From contig NZ_KE386573.1 of NCBI RefSeq assembly GCF_000427685.1, forward strand, positions 930,001 to 994,000: DNA of 64,000 bases, read 5' to 3'. The translations under genes were made by a program, and so were the position numbers. This document shows positions 52,879-62,936 of this stretch, piece by piece. The notes beneath the pieces are model-generated. The model was not told where the DNA came from. It searched no databases and was given only the letters and a program-made list of their open reading frames with translations. The first letter of the stretch is position 1. Each line of letters begins with the position of its first letter. The stretch comes from Haloplanus natans DSM 17983. GTDB lineage: Archaea > Halobacteriota > Halobacteria > Halobacteriales > Haloferacaceae.

Positions 52879-53550
52879 ATGGTCACGGTTTCGTTCGACG
52901 CCGGACGGTACGTGGAGTACTACCTCGGCCACGCGCCCAGCCTCTCGACGCTCCTCGTCGCCAACGGCGCCGCCTTCCTCGTCGGCGTGAGCTTCTACGT
53001 CCACGCCGACCCCTCCTTCGCCGACCTCCCGACCTTCTTCTACCCGCTCTTCGGCGACTCCCCGACCGCACTCGCGCTGGCGACGCTCTCGCTCGCGACG
53101 CTGCTCCCCAACCTCGACAACCGCGTCCGGGACGCCCCGACGAACACCCCGCTGACCTACCTCCACACGTTCGCGTTCGTCTGGCTGGTCAAATACGGCC
53201 TCTGGACCATCGTCGCGCTCAACCTCCATCCCGACCAGTACGTCGGTGCTCCCGGGGCGCTCTGGGACTACTGGGGCATCATGTTCACCCACCTGCTGTT
53301 CGTCGTCGAGGCCTTTGCCATCCCCTACTACGGCCGGACCACCGACCGCGCGCTCAAAGTCGCCCTCGTTGCCCTCCTCGTCAACGACGTCTTCGATTAC
53401 GCCCTCGGCTACCACCCGCCGCTCCGTTACGACCCCGGGGTTCCCCTGATCCTCGCGACGCTCCTCCTCTCGGTGGTCGCCGTCTACGTCGCCGACCGGA
53501 TCTTCGACCGTCCCGAGCGGTTCGATCCGCTGGCTCCGGCCGGGGAGTAA
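52879..53550 (+). CDS. DUF1405 membrane protein
   Basis: The 223-residue protein has about six hydrophobic helices and matches DUF1405 (YpjA-like) proteins: VEYYLGHAPSLSTLLVANGA, FAFVWLVKYGLWTIVALNLH and WDYWGIMFTHLLFVVEAFAI, YYGRTT. The conserved NDVFDYALGYHPPLR lies in the second half. ATG 52879 is chosen because the N-terminus then matches; the longer frame adds 35 basic residues. Function unknown. Confidence 0.85.
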   Translation: MVTVSFDAGRYVEYYLGHAPSLSTLLVANGAAFLVGVSFYVHADPSFADLPTFFYPLFGDSPTALALATLSLATLLPNLDNRVRDAPTNTPLTYLHTFAFVWLVKYGLWTIVALNLHPDQYVGAPGALWDYWGIMFTHLLFVVEAFAIPYYGRTTDRALKVALVALLVNDVFDYALGYHPPLRYDPGVPLILATLLLSVVAVYVADRIFDRPERFDPLAPAGE

Positions 53551-53621
53551 TTGAACGGTTCTCCCTCTGCGCCGGCTTCGAGAACGACACCGTTATCATC
53601 GGTCGGCCGCTAGACAACGAA

Positions 53622-53849
53622 ATGGTTCCCTCCAGTACGCCCACCGAGCGCCGGCCGTCTCATGAGCCGACGCTTTACTGTGTCAACTGCAAGCACGCGA
53701 GCCGAATCAACGGAGACTGGATCCTCGAAGTACACACCGACCATCTCGACTACGAGTGTCCCGAATGCGGGACGACGATCGATTCTCGTCGCGGGGCGGC
53801 ACTGACCACTCGGAGTAACGGGGTGCTCCGCCCCGACAGCGCCGACTGA
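53622..53849 (+). CDS. 75-residue zinc-finger protein (DUF8106-like)
   Basis: The protein contains two CxxC knuckles, LYCVNCKHA (20-23) and YECPECGTTID (46-49), which should bind one zinc. Families of this kind are widespread in haloarchaea and I recall DUF8106 for this one; function unknown. The TGA at 53847-53849 is part of palindromic element D. Confidence 0.78.
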   Translation: MVPSSTPTERRPSHEPTLYCVNCKHASRINGDWILEVHTDHLDYECPECGTTIDSRRGAALTTRSNGVLRPDSAD

Positions 53850-53930
53850 TAGTGATCATTGTAAGTCAGTACCGGTAGTTCGCCAGGACGGGTCGGCGAA
53901 CCACCGGTACACCGTTACAATAAACACTAT
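53849..53930. repeat. nested palindromic element, copy D (82 bp)
   Basis: Outer arms ATAGTGATCATTGTAA and TTACAATAAACACTAT pair with few mismatches, and inner arms TACCGGTAGTTCGCC and GGCGAACCACCGGTA pair with one mismatch. The left end is CTGATA, with its TGA being the stop of the zinc-finger gene; the right end is CTCATA. Length is identical to copies B and C. Confidence 0.85.
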
Positions 53931-53974
53931 GAGACGGACGGGACGCGGGGACAGCGATCCGTCCCGTACGGGTT

Positions 53975-54030
53975 CCTCCACCGGCGGGTCGCCAGTCCGC
54001 CTTGTCGACCCTCCGTACAATACACAGTAT
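53975..54030. repeat. worn palindromic element, copy F
   Basis: Read on the minus strand this begins CTGATACTGTGTATTGTAC at the TGA stop of the membrane-protein gene to its right, matching the element's end. The inner stem is only partly recognisable (GGCGACCCGCCGGTGG). Copies D and F thus lie side by side in one convergent gap, each attached to the stop codon of its own gene. Confidence 0.55.
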
Positions 54031-54518
54031 CAGTCGTCCACCGACGATCCGTTCGGGGCGGCTTCGTCCCGACCCGGCGGTGACTCGCCACGAAGCGCGG
54101 CGGTACCGAGCGTGACGGCATACAGGACGACGGTCACGACACCGGTTGCGGTAAACGCGAACGCGAGGCCGTCGGCCGGCGAGGTGAACGCCCCTGGCAG
54201 TCCCAACCCGTCCCACAGTTGTTCGACGAAGAAGGTCAGCCGTGCCATAATAAACCACCCCGCCCCGGCGAGCAGCGCGAGTCCGTTCACCCGTAGTACC
54301 GCTCTAACGTCGGCGAGTGCGGGCACCGAACGAGTTCGGGCGGCAGCCGTGACTCCCCTGACGACGGCATACGTTAGTGCCATCACGAGACCGGCGATTC
54401 TCGCTCCGCGCCCGAGAAGCGGATGCGAACCCAGCCACGAGACGACGAGCCAAAACGACATAATTCCCGCAACCGGCACGCTGTCGGCGAAACTGCGTCG
54501 GGGACTCGGTAGCGACAT
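54030..54518 (-). CDS. membrane protein, function unknown
   Basis: The 162-residue protein, from ATG 54518, has four hydrophobic segments: VAGIMSFWLVVSWLG, IAGLVMALTYAVVRGVTAAA, GLALLAGAGWFIMARLTFFV and FAFTATGVVTVVLYAVTLG. No family is recognised. Its stop codon TGA is shared with palindromic copy F. A start nine codons earlier is less likely. Confidence 0.65.
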   Translation of the reverse strand: MSLPSPRRSFADSVPVAGIMSFWLVVSWLGSHPLLGRGARIAGLVMALTYAVVRGVTAAARTRSVPALADVRAVLRVNGLALLAGAGWFIMARLTFFVEQLWDGLGLPGAFTSPADGLAFAFTATGVVTVVLYAVTLGTAALRGESPPGRDEAAPNGSSVDD

Positions 54519-54751
54519 GGACGGGGGTACCGGACGATTTCGCAAAAGGACTACGACGTACGACGCCGCTCACGCGGTCCCAGCGAGGGTCCACGGACGA
54601 GGACGATACGTCTTCCGTGTGCCCGGGACCGTCTCGACGGCCGACCGGAATCGACGGTCGGTACACTGGCGCTCGGGTTCGACGGCGCCGGCGATTCCAC
54701 TGGCGCCGTCCACGGCCGGCCGCTTATGATCGTCGCCCGTTCACTTCCGTC

Positions 54752-55363
54752 ATGGACGATACCGACGCCGTCGACGCGTTGCGCACCGATCCGGACCTCG
54801 GACCGCTGATCGAGCGCCACGGCCGCCTCTCGGTCGAGCCAGCCGACGACTTCTTCGCCCGCTTCGTCGTCTCCATCCTCCGCCAGCAGGTGTCGATGGC
54901 GTCGGCCGAAGCCACGCGCGACCGGCTCTTCGAGGCCGTCGAGGTGACGCCCGACGGCATCCTGATCGCGGACGACGATACCCTCCGCGGCGCGGGACTC
55001 TCACGCCAGAAGACGCGATACGTCAACAACGTCGCCGAGGCGTTTCGGGACCGCGGATACACGGCCGCCCACTTCGAGGGGACCGACGACGACGCCGTGA
55101 TCGACGAACTCACCTCGATCACCGGCGTCGGGACGTGGACCGCGAAGATGCAACTCCTGTTCTCGCTCGGCCGGCCGGACGTGTTCCCGGTCGGTGACCT
55201 CGGGATTCGGAAGGGAATGCGGACCCTCTACGGCGACATCGACCGCGAGCGAATGGTCGAGACGGCCGAGCGGTGGGCGCCCTATCGGAGCTACGCCAGC
55301 CTCTATCTGTGGCGCGTCGAGGAGGATATCGCCGACTCGGTCGACGAGGTTCGGGAGGGCTAG
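54752..55363 (+). CDS. DNA-3-methyladenine glycosylase (AlkA/HhH-GPD type)
   Basis: The 203-residue enzyme should excise alkylated bases. The helix-hairpin-helix and GPD region reads LTSITGVGTWTAKMQLLFSL and VFPVGDLGIRKGM, with catalytic Asp149. The N-terminal half contains SILRQQVSMASAEATRDRLF. The protein is the compact archaeal form lacking the bacterial AlkA N-terminal beta domain. It overlaps the converging CNNM gene by 4 bases. Confidence 0.9.
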   Translation: MDDTDAVDALRTDPDLGPLIERHGRLSVEPADDFFARFVVSILRQQVSMASAEATRDRLFEAVEVTPDGILIADDDTLRGAGLSRQKTRYVNNVAEAFRDRGYTAAHFEGTDDDAVIDELTSITGVGTWTAKMQLLFSLGRPDVFPVGDLGIRKGMRTLYGDIDRERMVETAERWAPYRSYASLYLWRVEEDIADSVDEVREG

Positions 55364-56415
55364 CCGTACGCCCGATCCAGCGGGTCCTCCAGTTCACCCA
55401 TCACGGCCTCCAGCGCGTCCGTCGCGGTCAGGAGTCCGGCCACCGCGCCGTCTTCGAACACCAAGGCGAGTTCCCCATCCTGCGCTTGGAACTGGTCGAA
55501 TGCGTCGCTGACGCTCGTCTCCGCCGCGAGCGTCATCGGCGCCGCCGCCACGTCCTCGAACGTCCGCTCCCCGCGCTCCAGCGCCTCCAGATGCGTCAAC
55601 ACCGAGGGCGTGTAGACGACGCCGCGCAGATCCGCGGGGTCGTCGCCGACGAGCGGAAATCGGGTGTGGGGCGTCGCCCGCATCGTCTCGAGGTTCTCCT
55701 CGACCGACGCCGTCGTCGACAGCGCCACGATATCCTCCGGCGGCGTCACGATATCCGCGACCGGCATCTCGTCGACGGCGAGGGCGTTGAGCACCTCCTC
55801 CTGGCGTTCCTCGGGCACGTCACCCTCGTCGAGCAGGGAGTCGAGCCGGTTGCGGAGGTCCGCGCGCGACTCGATCACCTGTTCCTCGGTTTCGAGCCAC
55901 GCCCCCGTCATCTCGACGCCGAAGAGTTTCAGCGTCGCCTTCGCCACGCTGTCGCCGACGCGCATGATCGGCGAGATGAGCCATGCGAACCAGTACAGGG
56001 GCCGAGCGCCGTACCGGCAGACGAACTTCGATCGTTCGACGCCGAGATACGTCGGCGTCTGTTCGCCGTGAGTCAGGTGGACGAGGTTGATGATCGCGTA
56101 CGCGATCAGCGCCCCCGCGCCGACCGACGCCAGCGCGCCCCCGGCGAAGTACGGTTCGAACAGCGCCGCCAGCGCCGGTTCGGCGACGATACCCACCGCG
56201 ATGCTGGAGGCGGTGATCCCGACCTGACAGCTCGTCAGATAGATTTCGAGGTCCTGTGTCATCTCCCACGCCCGTTCGAGCGCGGGCGTGTCGAACTCGG
56301 ATTCGGGGTACTGGCGGACGCGTGTCAGCGCGAACTCGATAGCGACGAAAAAGCCGTTTGCGAGGATGAGGAGGACGCCGGCGACGAGTCGAAGCCCGAT
56401 CTCTAGCGGGGTCAT
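55360..56415 (-). CDS. CNNM/hemolysin-family protein with CBS domains
   Basis: The 351-residue protein has an N-terminal CNNM/DUF21 transmembrane domain (residues 1-190, beginning TPLEIGLRLVAGVLLILANG) and a pair of CBS domains (about 205-345; VADIVTPPEDIVALSTTASV and LVFEDGAVAGLLTATDALEA). The C-terminal CorC/HlyC domain of bacterial homologues is missing, as is common in haloarchaea. It probably transports or senses Mg2+ or other cations. ATG 56415 starts at the first helix. Confidence 0.88.
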   Translation of the reverse strand: MTPLEIGLRLVAGVLLILANGFFVAIEFALTRVRQYPESEFDTPALERAWEMTQDLEIYLTSCQVGITASSIAVGIVAEPALAALFEPYFAGGALASVGAGALIAYAIINLVHLTHGEQTPTYLGVERSKFVCRYGARPLYWFAWLISPIMRVGDSVAKATLKLFGVEMTGAWLETEEQVIESRADLRNRLDSLLDEGDVPEERQEEVLNALAVDEMPVADIVTPPEDIVALSTTASVEENLETMRATPHTRFPLVGDDPADLRGVVYTPSVLTHLEALERGERTFEDVAAAPMTLAAETSVSDAFDQFQAQDGELALVFEDGAVAGLLTATDALEAVMGELEDPLDRAYG

Positions 56416-56461
56416 GTGACCGCCCGCGTCTACCGGGACGAGGCCCAAAACCCCTGTGACT

Positions 56462-57933
56462 TCACGAGGGCCGCCGTGGTCTCACAGGCAGTACGAGGCG
56501 GATGCCCCGACCCTTGAGGTCGGGGAGGAAGCCGACAATCAATAACACAAACCACACTACGATGGCGGGGCGACTCCCGATTATATAAATGACATCGCTT
56601 GTATATGTGAAAACGCAGTGGAATACCGTCGTACCGCCGTCATCAAACTCGATACTCCCGAAGGAGCCGACGCATCCCTTCGAGAGACCGTCGAGCAGTT
56701 CAAACACTGCGCCAACACCGCGAGCGAATGGTGCTGGCACGGGCGCCGTCAGATTCCGCAGAAATCTGGCTGCCAACCAGAAACGCGCCGCGTTTCTGGT
56801 GACGACGACGGCTACCACGTCACCTCAAAAGCCAAAGCCGAACGCGCCCTCTCCGACCGACTCCGCGACGAAACCGACCTCACCGCGAATCTCGTCCAGA
56901 AAGGGATTCGCAGGGCAGTCGAAGCCGTCAAAAGCGGAGTCTCACGTCTCGAACGTGGTGAGAACACGTCACAACCGCACTTTTCTGCCGATAGCGCGGT
57001 CTACGACAAGCGGAGTGCAACGTTTCACCGCGACCACGTTTCCCTCTCGACCGTGGATGGGCGCGTCGAGTGCGATTACATCCTCCCCGACGACTCGGAG
57101 ACACCGCCGACGAAATACGTCTCCGACGAGGACTTCGAGTTTCGGATGGCACACTTACAATATCGAGACGGTGACTGGTATCTCCACGCCTCAATGCGGA
57201 ATGTCGAAGTAGACGAGGAAACGTCTGAATCTGAATCCAGGCACAGAACAGTCCTTGGGCGTCAACAACCTCGCCGTCGCTTCGACAGGGCGATTCTGGT
57301 CGGCAGACGAGTTCAACCATTGGCGACGAGAGTACGGGAAACGTCGTGGCTCGCTTCAACAGTGTGGGTCTCGTCACGCCCACGAAAACATCGAATCAGT
57401 CGGACAGAAAGAGTACGGACGGTTCGAGATACACCTGCACACAGTGGCGAACGAACTTATCGAGGAAGCCGTCGAGAACGACTGTTCGCACATCGTGTTC
57501 GAGGACTTGACCTACATTCGGGAGAACATTCCCGAAGCGACGTGGCAACACGTCTGGGCGTTCCGACGCCTCTGCGAGTACGTCGAATACAAGGCCGAAG
57601 AACACGGTATCGAGGCCGTACAGGCTGACCCGCGAAACACTTCGAAGCGTTGCTCGACGTGTGGATTTACCCACGACGATAACCGGAACGGGGACTCGTT
57701 CGAGTGCCAGCAGTGCGGGTATGAGAACCACGCCGACTACAACGCTTCCAAGAACATCGGTTTGCAGTATCTCCGTCGTCGGCAAAACGCAGACGATGGA
57801 GGCGCACCCGTAGATGTGCGCTTGAATCGCGGGACGCTGAACGTAAGCAGGGAGTACATACCCCCTGCCTCCGCTGAGGCATAGAGCGGGAGTCCACGCG
57901 AAAGCCTCGGGGCTTGACCCCGGGGCAATTTAC
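56462..57933 (+). mobile_element. IS200/IS605-type element with decayed tnpB only
   Basis: The left part has a hairpin CCCCGACCCTTGAGGTCGGGG (read as two arms at 56499-56519), and the right end has GCCTCGGGGCTTGACCCCGG followed by a TTAC, the usual IS605-type cleavage context, at the rimK stop codon. No tnpA is present. The element carries one tnpB-like frame with a TATA box (GATTATATAAAT near 56578-56589). It lies between the CNNM gene and rimK. Borders are approximate. Confidence 0.65.
56618..57884 (+). pseudogene. tnpB: TnpB (RNA-guided nuclease-like transposon protein), broken
   Basis: From GTG 56618 the frame gives EYRRTAVIKLDTPEGAD and a standard TnpB N-terminal half to residue about 205, then shifts frame near 57235-57255. 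The other frame continues [20 protein letters not shown] through [10 protein letters not shown], the zinc finger [10 protein letters not shown]...[16 protein letters not shown] and ends PPASAEA. The RuvC-II Glu and RuvC-III Asp are present, but the RuvC-I site, normally GVDLGxxN, is shortened to LGVNN so its Asp is missing. Both faults should inactivate nuclease function. Confidence 0.85.
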
Positions 57934-59279
57934 TCCTCCAGCAGTTCCCCGTCGCTTCGTTCGTCGTCGGCGCGCCGGCGCACGTCGACGCGGTAATGTT
58001 CGAGCACGTCGCGCCCGAGCAACAGGGGATAGTCCATGTGGCCCCGGTCCTCGACGCTCGCGGTGACGGTGTGTTGGGTGCCGCCGATGCCGATGACGAG
58101 GTCGACGACCGGCCGGGCCTTCCCCGACTTGACGCTCCCCGATTTCACGCGCGTCATGCTCTTGATCGGCCCGGCGCCGATGTCGGCGGCGAGCCCCGTG
58201 TCGATGCTGGTCCGGGTCGCGCCCGTGTCGGATTTGGCCTTGACCTGTTTCGAGCCGCTCGTCCCGCTGACGATCACGTCCTCGATGTAGCCGATGACGG
58301 GGAGATCCTCCTGTTCCGGGGGCGTGATCCGCGGCTTGCACGACGGCGTCGAGTCGTCGAGCGTCGCCGCGAGGCTCTCCACGCGCTCCTCGTCGACGCT
58401 CCCGCCGGCCCGTTCGATGGCGAGTTTCGCCACGTGGGGCGCGGGGCTCGTCCCCGTGGCCTCGTACAGCCCCTTGAACCCCGCCGTGGGGTTGACTTCG
58501 AGGACGAACCAGCCCTCCTCGCCCTCGATGAGGTCGACGCCGGCGTAGTCGAGATTCATCACGTCCGCGGTGTACAGCGCCGTCTCGGCAGCCACCTCGG
58601 GGAGGTCGCCGCTCGCGTCGACAACGTCGCCGCCGAGGGCGACGTTGGTCCGCCAGTCGCCCTCCGGGGCGTAGCGGTACATCGCGCCTACGATCCGATC
58701 GTCGACGACGTACACCCGGAGGTCGCGGTGTTCGTTCTCGTCGCGTTCGACGAGGTCCTGGAGGAACGCCTGTCGGTTGCCGACTCGCGGGTTGACCGGC
58801 TCCGTGAGGTCGATCTTCCACGTCCCGCCGCCGTGGGTGCCGATGGCCGTCTTGTAGACGCCCACGTCGCCGAAGCGATCCCGGCCGCTGTTGAGTCGCT
58901 CGTTTGACAGCCCGAGGAAGGCGTCCGGGACGCGGACGTTCCAGTCCGCGAGCGTCGCCGCCGTCGCGAACTTGTGGATCGCCGTCAGCACCGCGTCCGG
59001 TTCGTTCAGCATCGGCCGGATGCGGTTGAACGTCGTCGCCAGCCCCAGCAGTTCGGCGGGGTCGCCCGTCGTCGACAGAAGGAGTCGGTTGGCGACCACG
59101 TCCACGTCCGGGTCGACCGTCACCTCGCTGTCCTCGATGCTGACGGTCGTGTTCTCGCGGCGGAGCCACACCGGCTCGTGGCCCAGGTCCTCGACCGCGT
59201 TCAGGATCGCTTTTGTCTCCTTGCTGTTGTGGAGGGAGAGTACCCCGACACGGACTGATCCCTCGTCGTCGGCTGTCAT
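57930..59279 (-). CDS. RimK-type ATP-grasp ligase fused to an aspartic-protease-like domain
   Basis: The 449-residue protein has a RimK/LysX-like ATP-grasp ligase (residues about 1-300; KTAIGTHGGGTWKIDLTEP, VGAMYRYAPEGDWRTNVALG, NLDYAGVDLIEGEEGWFVLE and VNPTAGFKGLY) and a C-terminal retropepsin-like domain (about 320-430) with KSDTGATRTSID, DYPLLLGRD. The latter is the RimB/'ATP-dependent zinc protease' family. RimK enzymes add glutamates or other amino acids to protein or cofactor ends. ATG 59279 starts MTADDEG. The insertion element reaches its last codons. Confidence 0.9.
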   Translation of the reverse strand: MTADDEGSVRVGVLSLHNSKETKAILNAVEDLGHEPVWLRRENTTVSIEDSEVTVDPDVDVVANRLLLSTTGDPAELLGLATTFNRIRPMLNEPDAVLTAIHKFATAATLADWNVRVPDAFLGLSNERLNSGRDRFGDVGVYKTAIGTHGGGTWKIDLTEPVNPRVGNRQAFLQDLVERDENEHRDLRVYVVDDRIVGAMYRYAPEGDWRTNVALGGDVVDASGDLPEVAAETALYTADVMNLDYAGVDLIEGEEGWFVLEVNPTAGFKGLYEATGTSPAPHVAKLAIERAGGSVDEERVESLAATLDDSTPSCKPRITPPEQEDLPVIGYIEDVIVSGTSGSKQVKAKSDTGATRTSIDTGLAADIGAGPIKSMTRVKSGSVKSGKARPVVDLVIGIGGTQHTVTASVEDRGHMDYPLLLGRDVLEHYRVDVRRRADDERSDGELLEE

Positions 59280-59375
59280 AGGATCGTGTTCCGGAGCATC
59301 GTTCAAATGCGTGCCGATGAGCCGTGCGCGGGGCGATGCAACAGGTAGTTAACGGCCCACGGCGTCGCTCAGGGC

Positions 59376-60935
<1,560 letters not shown>

Positions 60936-60943
60936 TCGTCTCG

Positions 60944-61189
60944 ATGAACCACGACCGCATCCACGCACGCCAGCCCACCCACGACCGCGACCGGTGGTCG
61001 ACGGGGCGTATCGAGTCGATCACCGAACGCGACGGTCACTGCGTCGTCACCGTCGAGGCGGCCGACGGTGCCTCGGTCGAACTCGTCGTCACGTTCGCGA
61101 TCCGCGACCTCTTCCTGTCGCGGCTGGATATCGCCGACGGGGCGTCGCCGGTCGGCGAGCGAGTCTGGTATCGGCAGCGTGGCGGCTGA
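60944..61189 (+). CDS. 81-residue conserved haloarchaeal protein
   Basis: The small beta-rich protein reads DRWSTGRIESITERDGHCVV, TVEAADGASVELVVTFAIRD and LFLSRLDIADGASPVGERVW, suggesting a compact barrel. I recall a haloarchaeal family DUF7861 with this layout; function is unknown. It starts 9 bases after gpmI's stop and is probably co-transcribed. Confidence 0.72.
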   Translation: MNHDRIHARQPTHDRDRWSTGRIESITERDGHCVVTVEAADGASVELVVTFAIRDLFLSRLDIADGASPVGERVWYRQRGG

Positions 61190-61208
61190 GCCACCGCCGC
61201 CACGGCGC

Positions 61209-61628
61209 TCACCGTCGATCCGTTTCGGGTACCGGTCGCGTGTACCAGGCCGCCCAGAGGATCAGCACGGCCTGCAGCGGCAGCCGTCCCCAGCGAACGA
61301 GGGCGGACGGATCGCCGCCGCCCGGCAGTCCCGCCACGACGACGCCGGAAGTTGCCATGTAGACGTTCGCCGGAAAGACGGCGACGAGTAGGGCGACCGT
61401 CGCCCACGCCGCCAGCCGTCGCGTTCGCGGGAGCAGGACGCCGACGCCGACGGCGATTTCCGCGAGCCCGGAGAGGTACACGAGCGCGAGCCGCGCCGGG
61501 AGGATCGGCGGGACGATCAGGACGTACAGTTCCGGTACGACGAAGTGTAAGGCTCCGGCGACGACGTACAGCGGCCCCATCAGGTAGAGCAACGGGCGTT
61601 TGACCCGTCGCAGCAACGTCTCGGTCAC
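61209..61628 (-). CDS. DoxX-like membrane protein
   Basis: The 139-residue protein has four hydrophobic helices: LYLMGPLYVVAGALHFVVPE, LALVYLSGLAEIAVGVGVLL, AAWATVALLVAVFPANVYMA and LPLQAVLILWAAWYT. This is the DoxX/DoxD-type pattern, with the conserved GALHF-like first helix. The proteins are linked to quinone or thiol oxidation in some archaea, but here no partner is near. It converges on the 60944 gene. Confidence 0.8.
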   Translation of the reverse strand: MTETLLRRVKRPLLYLMGPLYVVAGALHFVVPELYVLIVPPILPARLALVYLSGLAEIAVGVGVLLPRTRRLAAWATVALLVAVFPANVYMATSGVVVAGLPGGGDPSALVRWGRLPLQAVLILWAAWYTRPVPETDRR

Positions 61629-61842
61629 CGTCCGTCGATATCGCCCGTGCGATGAAGTAGCTTCGCCCTCTTCGGCTCCGTCGAAATCCTCGGCAAGTGA
61701 TACACTCCGCTATAGTCGCGGTCAGTGCAGGAGGGACAGTGACCCCCGGGATTCGCAACTGATCAATAGATCCTCGGGGTTGCCGCGTGATCCGTTCGTG
61801 CCTCCCGTCCACCGGCTCGAACCGCCGCGGGTTTCGTCGAAC
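61629..61842. other. intergenic, possible old insertion-sequence end
   Basis: No gene is seen. The segment near 61700-61745 (TATAGTCGCGGTCAGTGCAG and following) has the look of haloarchaeal insertion-sequence ends, but no inverted partner was found, so this is only an impression. Confidence 0.25.
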
Positions 61843-62472
61843 TCACCGGCTGGCGTAGAGCCGGTAGGCCGGCCCGGCGAAGGCCAGCGCGGCGAGTATC
61901 GCGGCCCCGACGACCACGCGGAGATCCATCGCCGCCGAGAGCGACGCCGTCGACAGCGCGACGAACGAGTCGCCGGCGACGACACCCGCCGCCACCCACG
62001 GCACCTCGCCGATGGCCGTTCCCAACGCGAAGGTCCGGAGCGGGACGCCCGCGACGCCGGCGCCGGCGGACACCACGTCCGAGGGCAGGGGCAGGAGGCG
62101 GCTGCCGACGACGCTCCGGAGGGCACCCGTCTCGTCGACCAGTCGCTCCCCCGCCGCCGTGACGGCACCGTCGCCGGCGCCCAGCCCCGCCACCCAGTAC
62201 GGCGGGAGACTCGTCACGACCACCAGCGCGAGCGCGAGCGGAAAGGCTCGGAGACCGAGTCCGTAGCCCGCGGCGACGGCGAGCAGCGTCGTCGGCCACG
62301 CGAACAGCGGCCGGACGACGGCGACGAGGACGAGCGCGAGGGTCAGGCGGCGGGGGTCGGCAGCGACCCACGCCAGCCGGTCGAGGACCGTCGCCGGCGA
62401 GGTGAGGGCGGCGAGAGCGACGACGACGGCGACGAGGCCACCGCCGGCGAGGAGTCGTGCGCGCCGATCCAT
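61843..62472 (-). CDS. VTT-domain (TVP38/TMEM64-like) membrane protein
   Basis: The 209-residue protein has about five membrane helices with the VTT pattern: AVVRPLFAWPTTLLAVAAGY, GLGLRAFPLALALVVVTSLP, and VGSRLLPLPSDVVSAGAGVA, GVPLRTFALGTAIGEVPWV. The R(x)LP and G(x)GVPLRTF motifs fit the SNARE-associated/DedA relatives. These act as lipid scramblases or transporters in other systems. Substrate unknown. Confidence 0.82.
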   Translation of the reverse strand: MDRRARLLAGGGLVAVVVALAALTSPATVLDRLAWVAADPRRLTLALVLVAVVRPLFAWPTTLLAVAAGYGLGLRAFPLALALVVVTSLPPYWVAGLGAGDGAVTAAGERLVDETGALRSVVGSRLLPLPSDVVSAGAGVAGVPLRTFALGTAIGEVPWVAAGVVAGDSFVALSTASLSAAMDLRVVVGAAILAALAFAGPAYRLYASR

Positions 62473-62549
62473 GGTCGTCGCTCGTCGCCGCGGTGGAAAC
62501 GGTTTGCGCTTCGGGAGGATTGATAGGCACCCGCCGCGAACGCCGGACC

Positions 62550-62936
62550 GTGACCGACGACACGCGGCGGGCGAGCGCGCGCGACGACCGGGTCGAACTC
62601 GCCCTCGACCTGCTCTCGGCCCTCGAACGCGACGATCTGGCGCTGTCGGCGGCCGTCGACCGCATCGAGACGGTGACGACCGATCCGACGCTCGTCCGGA
62701 CGATTCTCGACGAAGCCGAACTCAGAGGGATCGTCGAGCGGGACGCGGACCGGCTCCGACTGCGACGCACCGGCGACTTCGTCCGCTTCGAGCGCCAGGT
62801 CGTCGAGCGCGAGGGCGACTTCGACTGCCGGCGCTGTGGCGCGTCGCTCTCGACCGGCCACTTCGTCCGGTTCGAGTCCGGCGAACTCGGCCCCTTCGGC
62901 TCCTCTTGCGTGCGAAAACTGCTCGGTCGGGACTAG
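62550..62936 (+). CDS. DUF5830-like haloarchaeal protein with zinc site
   Basis: The 128-residue protein has a winged-helix-like N-terminal half (LDLLSALERDDLALSAAVDR, IETVTTDPTLVRTILDEAEL, RGIVERDADRLRL) and a C-terminal CxxC-bearing end, FDCRRCGASLSTGHFVRFES, with Cys again in SSCVRKLLG. GTG 62550 is chosen as start; the frame upstream has no family content. I recall DUF5830; a DNA- or RNA-binding role is a guess. Confidence 0.75.
   Translation: MTDDTRRASARDDRVELALDLLSALERDDLALSAAVDRIETVTTDPTLVRTILDEAELRGIVERDADRLRLRRTGDFVRFERQVVEREGDFDCRRCGASLSTGHFVRFESGELGPFGSSCVRKLLGRD

Noticed and set aside
61690-61760. Insertion-sequence-like end in the gap before the VTT gene
   Set aside because: The impression rests on similarity recalled from other haloarchaeal insertion sequences; neither inverted repeat nor coding remnant was found.
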